Shown piece by piece: positions 13,520 to 21,322 of a DNA stretch of 22,369 bases. The DNA is from Bacillota bacterium. Its GTDB lineage: Bacteria > Bacillota > Bacilli > Paenibacillales > Paenibacillaceae. The notes under the pieces are model-generated. The model had not been told where the DNA came from. It saw only the letters and a list, made by a program, of their open reading frames with translations, and did not search any database. Both the position numbers and the translations under genes were made by a program. Every line of letters begins with the position of its first letter. The stretch's first letter is position 1. The stretch lies in contig JAEWAQ010000020.1 of NCBI GenBank assembly GCA_023391635.1, positions 1-22,369 of the forward strand, given 5' to 3'.

Positions 13520-15472
13520 TTATTGATCGGTGTCCAGTATCCATACAGGCGATGTTGCCGCGAATTCGCCGTCTTCCTGATACACCTTCACGAAATAATA
13601 GCGTTCCTCGCACGGCAGCGTGACGCGATATTTCAACTGATCCCCGTCATGATCGATGGCATGGAGCACCCGCCCGCGTTCGCCGATGATCTCGGCCTTG
13701 ACGATCCGGCTGCCGGTTTCCTGGCCGAACAGCGCCTTGATCTCGATCTCGACCGTCTCGCTGCACTTGATTCTCGAGCCCATGATGGCGCCATTCACCT
13801 TGAACCAGACTTTCAGATGCAGCGCGGACGTATAGTAAGCCCGATTATGCCTGACCGCGTCGAAAAAATGCTCCCGCGTCAACTTCTCCGCCAGAACGCC
13901 CATCCGCAGCGTATTTTCCGTACCCCAATCGCCGTTATGGTTATCCTGGTTGCCGACCGGCGACACGTGCCACCCTTTGTCCAGCGCCATGATATAGTAG
14001 TGAAGCGCGTCGACGTTCTTCGTATGCAACGTATGGACTTCAATCAGGTACATCACTTCGTCCAATTCCGCATCATAGGGGTCAAAACCGTCGAGGTGCC
14101 GATCGCCGCTGGACCACGGATGATTCCACTGGTTGATCGAGGCGGGATAACGTTTTAGCGTGTCATAGTATGTCGGAATGTCGTTGTACCGCGTTTCGTA
14201 CGCATTCAGGAAAAAGTCCATTTCGTACGTATTCATGTGACCGAACTGGTTGTACCACGTCGTCTCGGCGCCGAAGAGCGCGAGAAATTCGCCGTCCACC
14301 GTCTTCTTGTCGGCCATTCTCTGGATGTCCGTCCATTTGCGGCTGCGATTCCAATCCAGATAGTGGTCGTACAGGTTGCTGTGCTCGGTGACCGCCAGAA
14401 AATCCAGCCCGGCCGTATATCGCGCATAATCGTAGGCGAATTCCGGCGTCGCGACCCCGTCCGAGAAGCCGGTATGGCTGTGCAGGTTCCCGAAATAGAT
14501 GTTATATTCGCCGTCCGCCGGCGCAGGCAGCGGCTCCGGCTTCGGACTCGGAGCAGGGAGAGTCGTTCTCTTGACGAAAGCCAGCCAATGGATCATCAGA
14601 TACTGCTCGGGCGCGGCATCTACGATTACAAGATAAACATCATGAACGCCCGTCAACCGCGAAGCGTCCGAAGACGCCAGATCCCCGGCCAGCATCGACC
14701 AGCGTTTCCATTGTTTGAACAGGACGAGCCGGCCTACGACCTCTCCATCCAACCCATCCAATCTCACTTCCAGGGTAATCCGCTTCGATTTATCCAGATC
14801 GGTAAAGCCGAATTGCCCCCGTAGTTGATCCACGCCGTCCGCCGTAAAATCCACTGCGCGATAGACCAGGTAGCTGCCGACTTGCCCGCCGACCAGCACC
14901 CGTTCCAATTGATCGACTTCCAGCTCGTCCGTCTCGAGCAACCGGAATCCATGCGCATCGTTGCAGGCGGTTGCCGGGAACAGGCGAGGCGAGGTTTTAT
15001 CCGGCACATCCGATTCCTGTTGATCGCACACCTGGCCATAAGCTTGAAAATCGCGGATTTTCGCCGTTTCCCCCGACGAGCAATAGGTAATCGTCACGCG
15101 GACATACCGGGCGGTCAGATCCACTTCGTATTGCTCCCCGCCGGCTTCCGAGCGATCGTTCGCGTGCTCGATCGCCATCGTCCAATTGAGTCCGTCCCGG
15201 CTATATTCGATAAAGTAGTGCGAATAATCGTCTTCGCCCGTCCGGGTGTCGATCCTGATCCGCGCAATTCGGCTAATCCGCTCCAAATCGAGCTTCCACC
15301 AACGATAATAGGGGGCACCCCGCCATGCGGTGTCATCCTGGCCGTCGATCGCCTTGCCGGCTTCGAATCCTTCCAGCTCCTGATCCGCCGTTGCCCGCTT
15401 GCCTGCGCTCAACAATTCCATTTTGCCATCGATAATCTCTGCGCTCATGTTCCTCACCCATTCTGCTTCCAT
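13520..15472 (-). CDS. CehA/McbA-family PHP metallohydrolase with F5/8 and CBM6-like domains
   Basis: The 650-aa protein has three modules. Residues about 22-147 form an F5/8 type C (discoidin) domain (GKAIDGQDDTAWRG, WWKLDLERISRIARIRI, FIEYSRDGLNW). Residues about 183-302 form a CBM6-like lectin domain (GSYLVYRAVDF, GVHDVYLVIVDA, IHWLAFV). A Pro-rich linker leads to a PHP-type metallohydrolase from about 325, with the metal ligands HSH in YFGNLHSHTGFSDG and TEHSN. CehA/McbA enzymes hydrolyse ester-type bonds; natural substrates are mostly unknown. No signal peptide is present, which is odd for carbohydrate-binding modules and suggests cytoplasmic action. Start: ATG at 15472 follows AAGGG by 9 bases; TTG 15481 overlaps the permease stop, and ATG 15448 (GTGAGG close upstream) is an alternative. 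It is last in the importer operon. Confidence 0.88.
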   Translation of the reverse strand: MEAEWVRNMSAEIIDGKMELLSAGKRATADQELEGFEAGKAIDGQDDTAWRGAPYYRWWKLDLERISRIARIRIDTRTGEDDYSHYFIEYSRDGLNWTMAIEHANDRSEAGGEQYEVDLTARYVRVTITYCSSGETAKIRDFQAYGQVCDQQESDVPDKTSPRLFPATACNDAHGFRLLETDELEVDQLERVLVGGQVGSYLVYRAVDFTADGVDQLRGQFGFTDLDKSKRITLEVRLDGLDGEVVGRLVLFKQWKRWSMLAGDLASSDASRLTGVHDVYLVIVDAAPEQYLMIHWLAFVKRTTLPAPSPKPEPLPAPADGEYNIYFGNLHSHTGFSDGVATPEFAYDYARYTAGLDFLAVTEHSNLYDHYLDWNRSRKWTDIQRMADKKTVDGEFLALFGAETTWYNQFGHMNTYEMDFFLNAYETRYNDIPTYYDTLKRYPASINQWNHPWSSGDRHLDGFDPYDAELDEVMYLIEVHTLHTKNVDALHYYIMALDKGWHVSPVGNQDNHNGDWGTENTLRMGVLAEKLTREHFFDAVRHNRAYYTSALHLKVWFKVNGAIMGSRIKCSETVEIEIKALFGQETGSRIVKAEIIGERGRVLHAIDHDGDQLKYRVTLPCEERYYFVKVYQEDGEFAATSPVWILDTDQ

Positions 15473-15477
15473 ATTCG

Positions 15478-16374
15478 TCAACCCTTGACTGCACCCATCA
15501 TGACGCCTTTGACAAAATGCTTCTGAACGAGCGGGTACAGCAGCAGCATCGGCAGGCTCGACACCACGATGACCGCGTATCGCATGCCTTCTACCAGCAG
15601 CAGCTGGTCCACCAGGCTCTCGCCGTCGCCTCCCGTCATCGCCCCCATGTTATCCTGAATCAGAATATTGCGTATGACCATCTGCAGCGGCAGACGCCAA
15701 TGGTCGTTCAAATAGATCAAGGCGGTGAAATACGCGTTCCAGTGCGCCACGCCGTAATACATGATCATCACGGCGATGATCGGCTTGGACAGAGGCAGCA
15801 CGATGCTGGTCAACGTCTTGATATTGCTGCAGCCGTCGATGACCGCCGCTTCGTGCAGCTCGCCGGGGATGGAAGTCTGGAAATAGGTGCGCATAATGAT
15901 CAGATTCCACACGCTGACTGCGCTTGGAATGACCATGACCCACAGGTTGTTATACAGTCCGAGCATATTCTTGTAGACCAGGTAAGTCGGAATGAGCCCG
16001 CCGTTGAAGAGCAGCGTGAAGGTGAACATCAGCGCCAGGAAATTGCGGCCCCGCAGATCCGGCCTGGACAACACATAGGCGCCGAGCGTCGTCATGACGA
16101 TGTTCACCGTCGTCCCGACGACAAGATAGATGGCGGAATTGCGATAGCCCATCAGAATGTCCTCGTTATCGAACACCTTATAATAGGAAGATAACGTGAA
16201 GTGCTTGGGCCACAGCCAAACCTCCCCCTTCACGATCGACATCGGGTCGCTTAGCGATGCGCTTAGGACATAGATGAGCGGATATAACGTTACGATCATG
16301 ATGATTACAAGAATCGTATAGATCGTCACCTCGAATATGCGATCGCCACGACTGATTTGGTTTGAGTACGACAT
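15478..16374 (-). CDS. CUT1 sugar ABC transporter permease (LplC/MalG type)
   Basis: The 298-aa integral membrane protein has about six hydrophobic helices, beginning IFEVTIYTILVIIMIVTLYPL. The conserved cytoplasmic EAA loop LHEAAVIDGCSNIKTLTSIVLPLSKP docks the ATPase. Length and the opening YPLIYVLSASLSDP, followed by VWLWPKHFTLSSY, are typical of the LplC/YtcP group that pairs with LplB. GGAGG lies 10 bases before the ATG. It is 16 bases downstream of the partner permease and its stop is 5 bases before the chosen hydrolase ATG. No ATPase gene is present, as is usual for this group, which shares an MsmX-type ATPase encoded elsewhere. Confidence 0.93.
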   Translation of the reverse strand: MSYSNQISRGDRIFEVTIYTILVIIMIVTLYPLIYVLSASLSDPMSIVKGEVWLWPKHFTLSSYYKVFDNEDILMGYRNSAIYLVVGTTVNIVMTTLGAYVLSRPDLRGRNFLALMFTFTLLFNGGLIPTYLVYKNMLGLYNNLWVMVIPSAVSVWNLIIMRTYFQTSIPGELHEAAVIDGCSNIKTLTSIVLPLSKPIIAVMIMYYGVAHWNAYFTALIYLNDHWRLPLQMVIRNILIQDNMGAMTGGDGESLVDQLLLVEGMRYAVIVVSSLPMLLLYPLVQKHFVKGVMMGAVKG

Positions 16375-16390
16375 TATGCCTATTCCTCCA

Positions 16391-17326
16391 TCACCAGAGA
16401 CTCGTTCCGCTCACCCTTTTGGCGATTTGATTCACCACGATGATCAAGAAGAAATTAATGACCGAATTGAACACGCCGACGGCGGCCGAGAAGCTGTACT
16501 GCGATCCGAGCAGGCCAACTTCGTAGACATAGGTGGAAATGACGCTCGATGCGGTTCGATTCAGGTCGTTCTGCATAAGGAAGATCTTCTCGAACCCGAT
16601 GTCCATAATTGAACCGAACTGAAAGATCAGCATGATGATGGCCGTCGGAATCAAGCATGGTATCGCCACGTGAATCATCCGCTTGAACTTGCTGGCGCCG
16701 TCGATCATCGCCGCTTCGTACAAATGTTTGTCCACGCCGGCGAGCACGGCAATATAAAGAACGGAACTGAATCCCATGTTCTGCCATATATCAGAGGCAA
16801 CGTATATCGTTTTGAACATTTGCGGTTCTGTCATGAAATAGATCGGTTCCCCGCCGAACAGACGGATGATCTGATTGACCAAGCCTGTCGAAGGAGACAA
16901 GAAGGAAATCAAGATACCGACAAGCACGACCGTCGAAAGAAAATAAGGCATGAACGTAATCGATTGAACGCTTTTCTTGAACCATTTGCTCTGAACTTCA
17001 TTCACCAGCAAGGCGAATACAATCGGAATCGGAAACGCGACTGCGATCTGGTACAAGCTGATGCCTACCGTATTGCGAATCAATGTCCAGAACTGATAGT
17101 TATGAAAAAACCGGGTGAAGTGTTTCGAACCTGCCCAGTGGCTATCCCAAATTCCCTTGGTCACGGAAAAATCCTTGAACGCGATTTGGATGCCGTACAT
17201 CGGCAGATATTTGATCAGAATGAAGTAGGTTACGACCGGCAAAACAAGCAAATACAGATCCCAGTTCTTGCGAATGGAGCGGGGAATCACTGCTTTGGAA
17301 ACTCCTCTCATAGAGCCTGATGTCAT
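16391..17326 (-). CDS. CUT1 sugar ABC transporter permease (LplB/MalF type)
   Basis: The 311-aa membrane protein starts with a basic cytoplasmic leader and the helix LYLLVLPVVTYFILIKYLPM, followed by the family signature YGIQIAFKDFSVTKGIWDS. The EAA loop is YEAAMIDGASKFKRMIHVAIP. Six helices are expected, ending with VNQIAKRVSGTSLW, a C-terminus typical of LplB-type permeases. The ATG at 17326 follows GGGGAG by 7 bases. It lies 87 bases downstream of the binding-protein gene, with a long stem-loop in the gap, and forms the heterodimer with the next gene's product. Confidence 0.93.
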   Translation of the reverse strand: MTSGSMRGVSKAVIPRSIRKNWDLYLLVLPVVTYFILIKYLPMYGIQIAFKDFSVTKGIWDSHWAGSKHFTRFFHNYQFWTLIRNTVGISLYQIAVAFPIPIVFALLVNEVQSKWFKKSVQSITFMPYFLSTVVLVGILISFLSPSTGLVNQIIRLFGGEPIYFMTEPQMFKTIYVASDIWQNMGFSSVLYIAVLAGVDKHLYEAAMIDGASKFKRMIHVAIPCLIPTAIIMLIFQFGSIMDIGFEKIFLMQNDLNRTASSVISTYVYEVGLLGSQYSFSAAVGVFNSVINFFLIIVVNQIAKRVSGTSLW

Positions 17327-17346
17327 GGAAACACTCCCCTGCTTGC

Positions 17347-17400
17347 AAGTATTCGATAAACCCGCTTCCGCTTACGCATCTGCAAGTTCATCGAATACTT
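17347..17400 (-). promoter_or_regulatory. Intercistronic stem-loop between binding protein and permease
   Basis: AAGTATTCGAT (17347-17357) and ATCGAATACTT (17390-17400) are perfect 11-bp inverted repeats around a 32-base loop. TGCAAGT also occurs twice (17344 and 17381). There is no T-run, so it is more likely an mRNA-stabilising or processing hairpin that favours the binding protein over the permeases than a full terminator. Confidence 0.55.
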
Positions 17401-17413
17401 ATCCGGACTGCGA

Positions 17414-19075
17414 TTATTGTTGATAACGCTCGTATGCCTTCTCGTAAATCTTCTGCAGATCGGCAAGACCCATGCTGTTCAGCTGCTTGACGAAGTCATC
17501 GAACTTGTCGATCGATACTTTCCCTTGTACGAATTCCGCCGTGCGCTGCTTGATCAGTCCGTTGATATCCGTCTCCAGCGCCAGCTTCTCTTCGGACTCC
17601 TCGGCCGTGAAGCTGAACGGCGCCCACAGCTCCTTGGGCAGATACGGCTTCAGATTGTTCGCTGCGGCGAGCGCTGCCGGCTGGGTTTCCCCGCCTTTGA
17701 AATATTTCTCGATCAGCATCGTCGGCAAGGAACCGCCCGCGTAGGGAACGTACTTGGAGATGACCTGGTCGAACGACGAGCCTTCCGGTATGTTGCTCGT
17801 GATCTCCGGCAGAAAATCGTAATTCCCGTTGGCGTCCTTCTGATAGGAGACGCCCTCGATGCCCATATACAGCATTCTGGAGCCTTCTTCGCTGTAGAAG
17901 TGATCGATCCAGCGCATCGTCTCTTCAGGATGCTTGTTGGAATTGCCGATCATGAAAGCGCCATTGGCGCCGAGATGCCCGCGAGCGCTCGAATACAGTT
18001 GATCGCCGTGCGGCCCCGCCAATGCTTGATCCAAACCGACGAAATCATCCGCATTGGTATTGGCAAACGACACAATATTCCCGAAAATAAATGCGCCTAC
18101 CTGATTCTGCTCCGTCTTCGCCAAAATTTTCTTCGTGTCGTTCGTGAAGATCTCCTGATCGATCAATTTCTCGGCATAGAGCTTGTGCATGAAGGTCAGC
18201 ATCTCTTTATAGCTTTCGCTCGCCGGGAAAAACCTCAGCTTGCCGGATGCCGGATCGATGTCCCAATTCTCATTGCCGACGCCCCTGTTCGCAAGGCCAT
18301 ACGACCCTCTGAGAATCCAGACTACCTTGTCGAGATTGTCGGTTGTGAGCGGAACTTCGTCTGCTTTCCCGTTACCGTTGGCATCCCCGTCCCGAAATGT
18401 TTTCAACACTTCATAGAACTCGTCGGTTGTCTTCGGCAGCGCCTTGCCCGCCTTATCCAGCCAGGACTGATTCATGAACAGCTTGGTCGTAATTTCGATG
18501 CTCGGCGCTTCCGTCAGATAGGGCAGCGAATAAATATTGCCGTCCGCCGTGGCGATGCCTTTGCGTACATCCTCGTACTTGTCCATAATCGCTTTGAAAT
18601 TGGGCGCATACTGGTCGATCAAATCGTTCAGCTTGATGAACGATCCTTCGGCCCCATATTTATCCACGTCGCTGTTCGGCGTCTTCGTGCGGAAGAAGAA
18701 GTCCGGCAACTGGTTGCTGGCCAGCGCCAGGTTCCGCTTCTCGTTAATATCCGCGTTGGTAAGCCCCTGCCAATCGATGTGAATGCCGGTCATCTTCTCG
18801 TATTCCTGCCACATCAGGATGTCGTTCCACTCTGTCGGCTGCGAAGCGCTGAGCAGCACCATGGCCGACAACGTCAGCGGCTCGTTCACGATCGGAAAGC
18901 CCGTTTTGTTGAATTTGTCCGGGCTGGCGCTCGGACTGTTCGCCGCTGAGGACCCGCTTGGCGAATTGGAGGCGGATGGCGACGGCTCGGCGGCCTTATT
19001 GTTCGAGCAGGCAGCCAGGAATACCATGGCCAGCGCCAGGAGGATGGCAATCGAATTCCAAAGTTTCTTGTTCAA
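17414..19075 (-). CDS. Extracellular sugar-binding lipoprotein of ABC transporter (LplA type)
   Basis: The 553-aa protein has a lipoprotein signal peptide (NKKLWNSIAILLALAMVFLAAC) with lipobox LAAC, giving a lipid-anchored Cys near residue 22, then a Ser/Pro/Ala-rich linker to about residue 55. The mature part (FPIVNEPLTLSAMVLL, WNDILMWQEYEKMTGIHIDW, LALASNQLPDFFF, ADGNIYSLPYL) is the large LplA/YtcQ-type solute-binding fold. It captures the sugar or oligosaccharide outside the cell for the two permeases downstream. The start is TTG at 19075, 7 bases after GAGAGGGG. It follows gntR by 114 bases, a gap containing a GTACGCGTAC palindrome. The substrate cannot be predicted from sequence. Confidence 0.93.
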   Translation of the reverse strand: MNKKLWNSIAILLALAMVFLAACSNNKAAEPSPSASNSPSGSSAANSPSASPDKFNKTGFPIVNEPLTLSAMVLLSASQPTEWNDILMWQEYEKMTGIHIDWQGLTNADINEKRNLALASNQLPDFFFRTKTPNSDVDKYGAEGSFIKLNDLIDQYAPNFKAIMDKYEDVRKGIATADGNIYSLPYLTEAPSIEITTKLFMNQSWLDKAGKALPKTTDEFYEVLKTFRDGDANGNGKADEVPLTTDNLDKVVWILRGSYGLANRGVGNENWDIDPASGKLRFFPASESYKEMLTFMHKLYAEKLIDQEIFTNDTKKILAKTEQNQVGAFIFGNIVSFANTNADDFVGLDQALAGPHGDQLYSSARGHLGANGAFMIGNSNKHPEETMRWIDHFYSEEGSRMLYMGIEGVSYQKDANGNYDFLPEITSNIPEGSSFDQVISKYVPYAGGSLPTMLIEKYFKGGETQPAALAAANNLKPYLPKELWAPFSFTAEESEEKLALETDINGLIKQRTAEFVQGKVSIDKFDDFVKQLNSMGLADLQKIYEKAYERYQQ

Positions 19076-19116
19076 AAGAATACCCCTCTCGTCGATTGTT
19101 CGAATGTCGTTGTTAA

Positions 19117-19126
19117 GTACGCGTAC
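19117..19126. promoter_or_regulatory. GTACGCGTAC palindrome upstream of the binding-protein gene
   Basis: A perfect 10-bp palindrome lies 41 bases upstream of the TTG start. TTGCCA is placed at -35-like distance upstream of it, but no good -10 follows. With its flanks it matches the cre consensus in only about 10 of 14 positions, so the binding protein is uncertain. Confidence 0.3.
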
Positions 19127-19189
19127 ACTTGACTGGCAACTTCCGATTCACAAGCGTTGCAACACCCCCTTCGGTTCGTCTCCCGCGAC

Positions 19190-19966
19190 CTATTGTCCAC
19201 CCGTTGCGGCAGCATATGCGCTGTCATACACCGTCTTCTTGCGCAGGTGCTGCTTGTACTTGTACTTGTATTTCTCGCTGCGGATGTAGCTTTCGCAATA
19301 TTCGATATACCGGTTCTGCGCCGTGGTCAGCCGGGTCAAATGCAGCACGGCGCTGTTCTTCTTCAGCTGCAGCAACTGCGAAATTTCGGCCGGGCAATTG
19401 ACCGCTTCCGCCTCGACTTCCGCTTCTTCAGCCGCCAGGCCCGAGCAGCGGAAGATCGTGGGGTATAGGCCATCTTGCTCCAACTGCGCTTCGTCCGCAC
19501 CTTCCAGGAGCGAACACGGAACGAAGGCGTTCTCCCAAGCGAACGGTTCATCGCCGATGTACCGCAAACGGTTGATCTCGTAGACGCAATCTTCCGACTC
19601 CGACAGACCAAGTGTTTGCTTCAGGAAACTCGTGGCTTTGCTTTTCTTGAACGCCAGCATGCGGAAATCCGAGTCCAGCCCCGACCTTTCGATTTCTTGG
19701 GAGAGGCTGTAATGGCTGGACAGCTCATGCTCGAATTTGGGCAGAGACACGAATGTTCCTTTTCCCTGCTTGCGCACAAGGTACCCCTGCTGGACCAATT
19801 CCTTGATCGCTTCCCGCACCGTCATACGGCTGACGCCGTATTCGTCGCACAATTCCCGCTCGCTCGAAATTTGCGTTCCGGGGAGCCAATAACGATTCTC
19901 GATTTTCTCCAACAGCTTGCCGCGCAATTGGTATTGCAAAGTCACCGGCAACGTATCATCCAGCAC
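19190..19966 (-). CDS. GntR/HutC-family transcriptional regulator with UTRA domain
   Basis: The 258-aa protein has an N-terminal GntR winged helix (about residues 8-75: PVTLQYQLRGKLLEKI, GTQISSERELCDEYGVSRMT, REAIKELVQQGYLVRKQGKG, TFVS) and a C-terminal UTRA effector domain (about 95-240) ending IEYCESYIRSEKYKYKYK. UTRA regulators usually sense a phosphorylated sugar or similar metabolite of the pathway they control. The start is GTG at 19966, 6 bases after GGAGGG; an ATG two bases upstream is out of frame. It probably controls both the importer operon downstream and the divergent isomerase/aldolase operon. A six-base repeat (CTTGTA three times, 19253-19270) encodes the KYKYK stretch. The last 20 residues extend past the usual UTRA end. 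Confidence 0.93.
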   Translation of the reverse strand: MLDDTLPVTLQYQLRGKLLEKIENRYWLPGTQISSERELCDEYGVSRMTVREAIKELVQQGYLVRKQGKGTFVSLPKFEHELSSHYSLSQEIERSGLDSDFRMLAFKKSKATSFLKQTLGLSESEDCVYEINRLRYIGDEPFAWENAFVPCSLLEGADEAQLEQDGLYPTIFRCSGLAAEEAEVEAEAVNCPAEISQLLQLKKNSAVLHLTRLTTAQNRYIEYCESYIRSEKYKYKYKQHLRKKTVYDSAYAAATGGQ

Positions 19967-20006
19967 ATCGATCCCTCCGCACCATCACTTTTGCCAGGGT
20001 TCAGCG

Positions 20007-20020
20007 AGCAACCGCTTTCA
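20007..20020 (-). promoter_or_regulatory. Candidate CcpA-binding cre site in the gntR leader
   Basis: On the minus strand TGAAAGCGGTTGCT matches the B. subtilis cre consensus TGWAARCGYTWNCW in 13 of 14 positions. It lies downstream of the gntR promoter, where CcpA bound with HPr-Ser-P would block elongation, giving glucose repression of gntR and the importer genes. Confidence 0.6.
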
Positions 20021-20029
20021 CCTCTCAAC

Positions 20030-20067
20030 TGGTTATAACAATATAATATGATGATGCGTGCTGTCAA
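20030..20067 (-). promoter_or_regulatory. gntR promoter with GTTATAAC palindrome at the start site
   Basis: TTGACA (20062-20067) and TATATT (20038-20043) on the minus strand are 18 bases apart. The perfect 8-bp palindrome GTTATAAC (20030-20037) begins right after the -10 box, where the transcript would start. It is similar to, but not identical with, the GTNTANAC core of HutC-type operators, and could serve autoregulation. Confidence 0.5.
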
Positions 20068-20147
20068 TAGCGACATGCGGGACCCTACACATTCGATTGC
20101 GCGGCCGTTGCTTCGGGTTGCCCTTATTATAGAGGGTGATCGAGCAC

Positions 20148-20194
20148 AAATCAATCATTATTTTGATCGATTCAATAATTATTATGATTGATTT
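20148..20194. promoter_or_regulatory. AT-rich operator region with inverted and direct repeats
   Basis: AAATCAATCAT (20148-20158) and ATGATTGATTT (20184-20194) are perfect 11-bp inverted repeats 25 bases apart. Between them, TCAATCATTATT (20151) recurs as TCAATAATTATT (20172), 21 bases or two helical turns away, and AATAATTATT (20174-20183) is itself palindromic. The right arm overlaps the -35 box of the rightward promoter. This is the best candidate operator for the GntR/UTRA protein. Confidence 0.5.
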
Positions 20195-20216
20195 ATTCAT
20201 TTTCGTACGCTATAGT
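20188..20216 (+). promoter_or_regulatory. Promoter of the SIS-aldolase-kinase operon
   Basis: TTGATT (20188-20193) and TATAGT (20211-20216) are spaced by 17 bases and precede the start codon by about 30 bases. The -35 box lies within the right arm of the inverted repeat, so a protein bound there would block transcription. Confidence 0.55.
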
Positions 20217-20245
20217 TAAGAAAATTCATTAAAGGAGACAGCTAG

Positions 20246-21301
20246 ATGAAAAATCCGGGTTCACTGACCTACTCCGAAATTATCGGGCAGCACGAGGCAT
20301 CGACTGCGGCATGGGAGCAGCTCGAGCATCAGAACGATTGGGTGGAACGCTATCTTAAAAATTCGGCATTCGATGAAGTCATATTTATCGGTTCCGGTTC
20401 TTCTTACTATCAAGCACTGGTCATGGCATCGACCTTCCGCCACTGGCTCGGACGGAAAGCCAGCGCCTGCCCTTCCTCCGAAATCTGGCTGTTCCGCAGT
20501 CAGTCGACGGCGAAAGGCCGGAAGCTGCTCGTCGGCGTATCCCGCTCCGGCGAATCGTCGGAAGTCATTCTGGCGATCGAAGCGGTCCGGGCGTTGCCGG
20601 ACTGGGAAGTTTGCGGCATTACCTGCCATGCGGAGAGCGCCATGGCCGAGCTTGCCGAGTGCCTCGTATCTCCGCTGGGCGCGGAGGAAAGCACGGTCAT
20701 GACGAAATCCTTCAGCAGCATGACGTTCATGATGCAGGCGGCAATCGCGGCAGCTTCCGGTTCGCCCGACCTTGTCGCCCAGATGAGAACGTCCCTGGAC
20801 GCGGGAACGCAGCTCGTTCACCCCGCAGGCCGCTTGGCCGACCGTATCGTAAGCGAGAGCGGCCTGTTCAGAAACTATATCTATCTTGCGATGGGGGCTT
20901 TGGAAGGCATTGCCCGCGAAGCCTGCCTGAAAATCAAGGAAATGTCCTGCGTCTGGACGGAAAGCTTCGGCACGCTGGAATTCAGGCACGGACCGAAAGC
21001 CATTGTCGATATCGGCACCCTGGTCGTCCTGATCCTGTCCGAGCAGGCGCGCGATCATGAATTGAAAGTCGCGAGCGAAATGAAATCGTACGGCGCCAAG
21101 GTGCTCATCATCGCCTGCCGCGCGGGGACGGACACGCGCTTCGCCGACTATGTGTTCGAAATCGGCGGCGCCGAGATCGGCGACGAGGCCAGGGCGACGC
21201 TATACTTGCCGCTACTGCAATGGCTCGGTTATTACACCGCCATGAAGAAGAACGTGAACCCGGACGAGCCGCGAAACCTGACGCAAGTCGTCAGAATCTG
21301 A
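20246..21301 (+). CDS. SIS-domain sugar-phosphate isomerase/deaminase (AgaS/GlmS-like)
   Basis: The 351-aa protein has two SIS domains. The first (about 35-175) shows EVIFIGSGSSYYQALVMAS and LLVGVSRSGESSEVILAIEA, the phosphosugar-binding Ser-rich loops. The second (about 195-340) carries ACLKIKEMSCVWTESFGTLE followed by FRHGPKAIVD, the motif shared by the GlmS isomerase domain and AgaS. The glutaminase domain of GlmS is absent, so it is not glucosamine synthesis. AgaS-type enzymes convert galactosamine 6-phosphate to tagatose 6-phosphate plus ammonia, and FrlB-type relatives cleave fructosamine 6-phosphates. The aldolase and 1-phosphofructokinase-type kinase downstream favour the AgaS-like role. 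AGGAG lies 8 bases before the ATG. It is first in the rightward operon, divergent from gntR. Confidence 0.88.
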   Translation: MKNPGSLTYSEIIGQHEASTAAWEQLEHQNDWVERYLKNSAFDEVIFIGSGSSYYQALVMASTFRHWLGRKASACPSSEIWLFRSQSTAKGRKLLVGVSRSGESSEVILAIEAVRALPDWEVCGITCHAESAMAELAECLVSPLGAEESTVMTKSFSSMTFMMQAAIAAASGSPDLVAQMRTSLDAGTQLVHPAGRLADRIVSESGLFRNYIYLAMGALEGIAREACLKIKEMSCVWTESFGTLEFRHGPKAIVDIGTLVVLILSEQARDHELKVASEMKSYGAKVLIIACRAGTDTRFADYVFEIGGAEIGDEARATLYLPLLQWLGYYTAMKKNVNPDEPRNLTQVVRI

Positions 21302-21322
21302 ACAGGTAATGGAGGTAATCGC

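Noticed and set aside
17417..18949. Rightward open frame of 510 codons opposite the binding-protein gene
   Set aside because: It is a shadow of the lipoprotein gene on the other strand, with no ribosome binding site or family resemblance.
20246..21301. Interpretation as a fructosamine (frl) operon
   Set aside because: The frl operon also has GntR/UTRA, a CUT1 importer, a SIS protein and a PfkB kinase, but the kinase here has 1-phosphofructokinase-family motifs and a class II aldolase is present. This points to a ketose-bisphosphate route instead, though it is not fully excluded.
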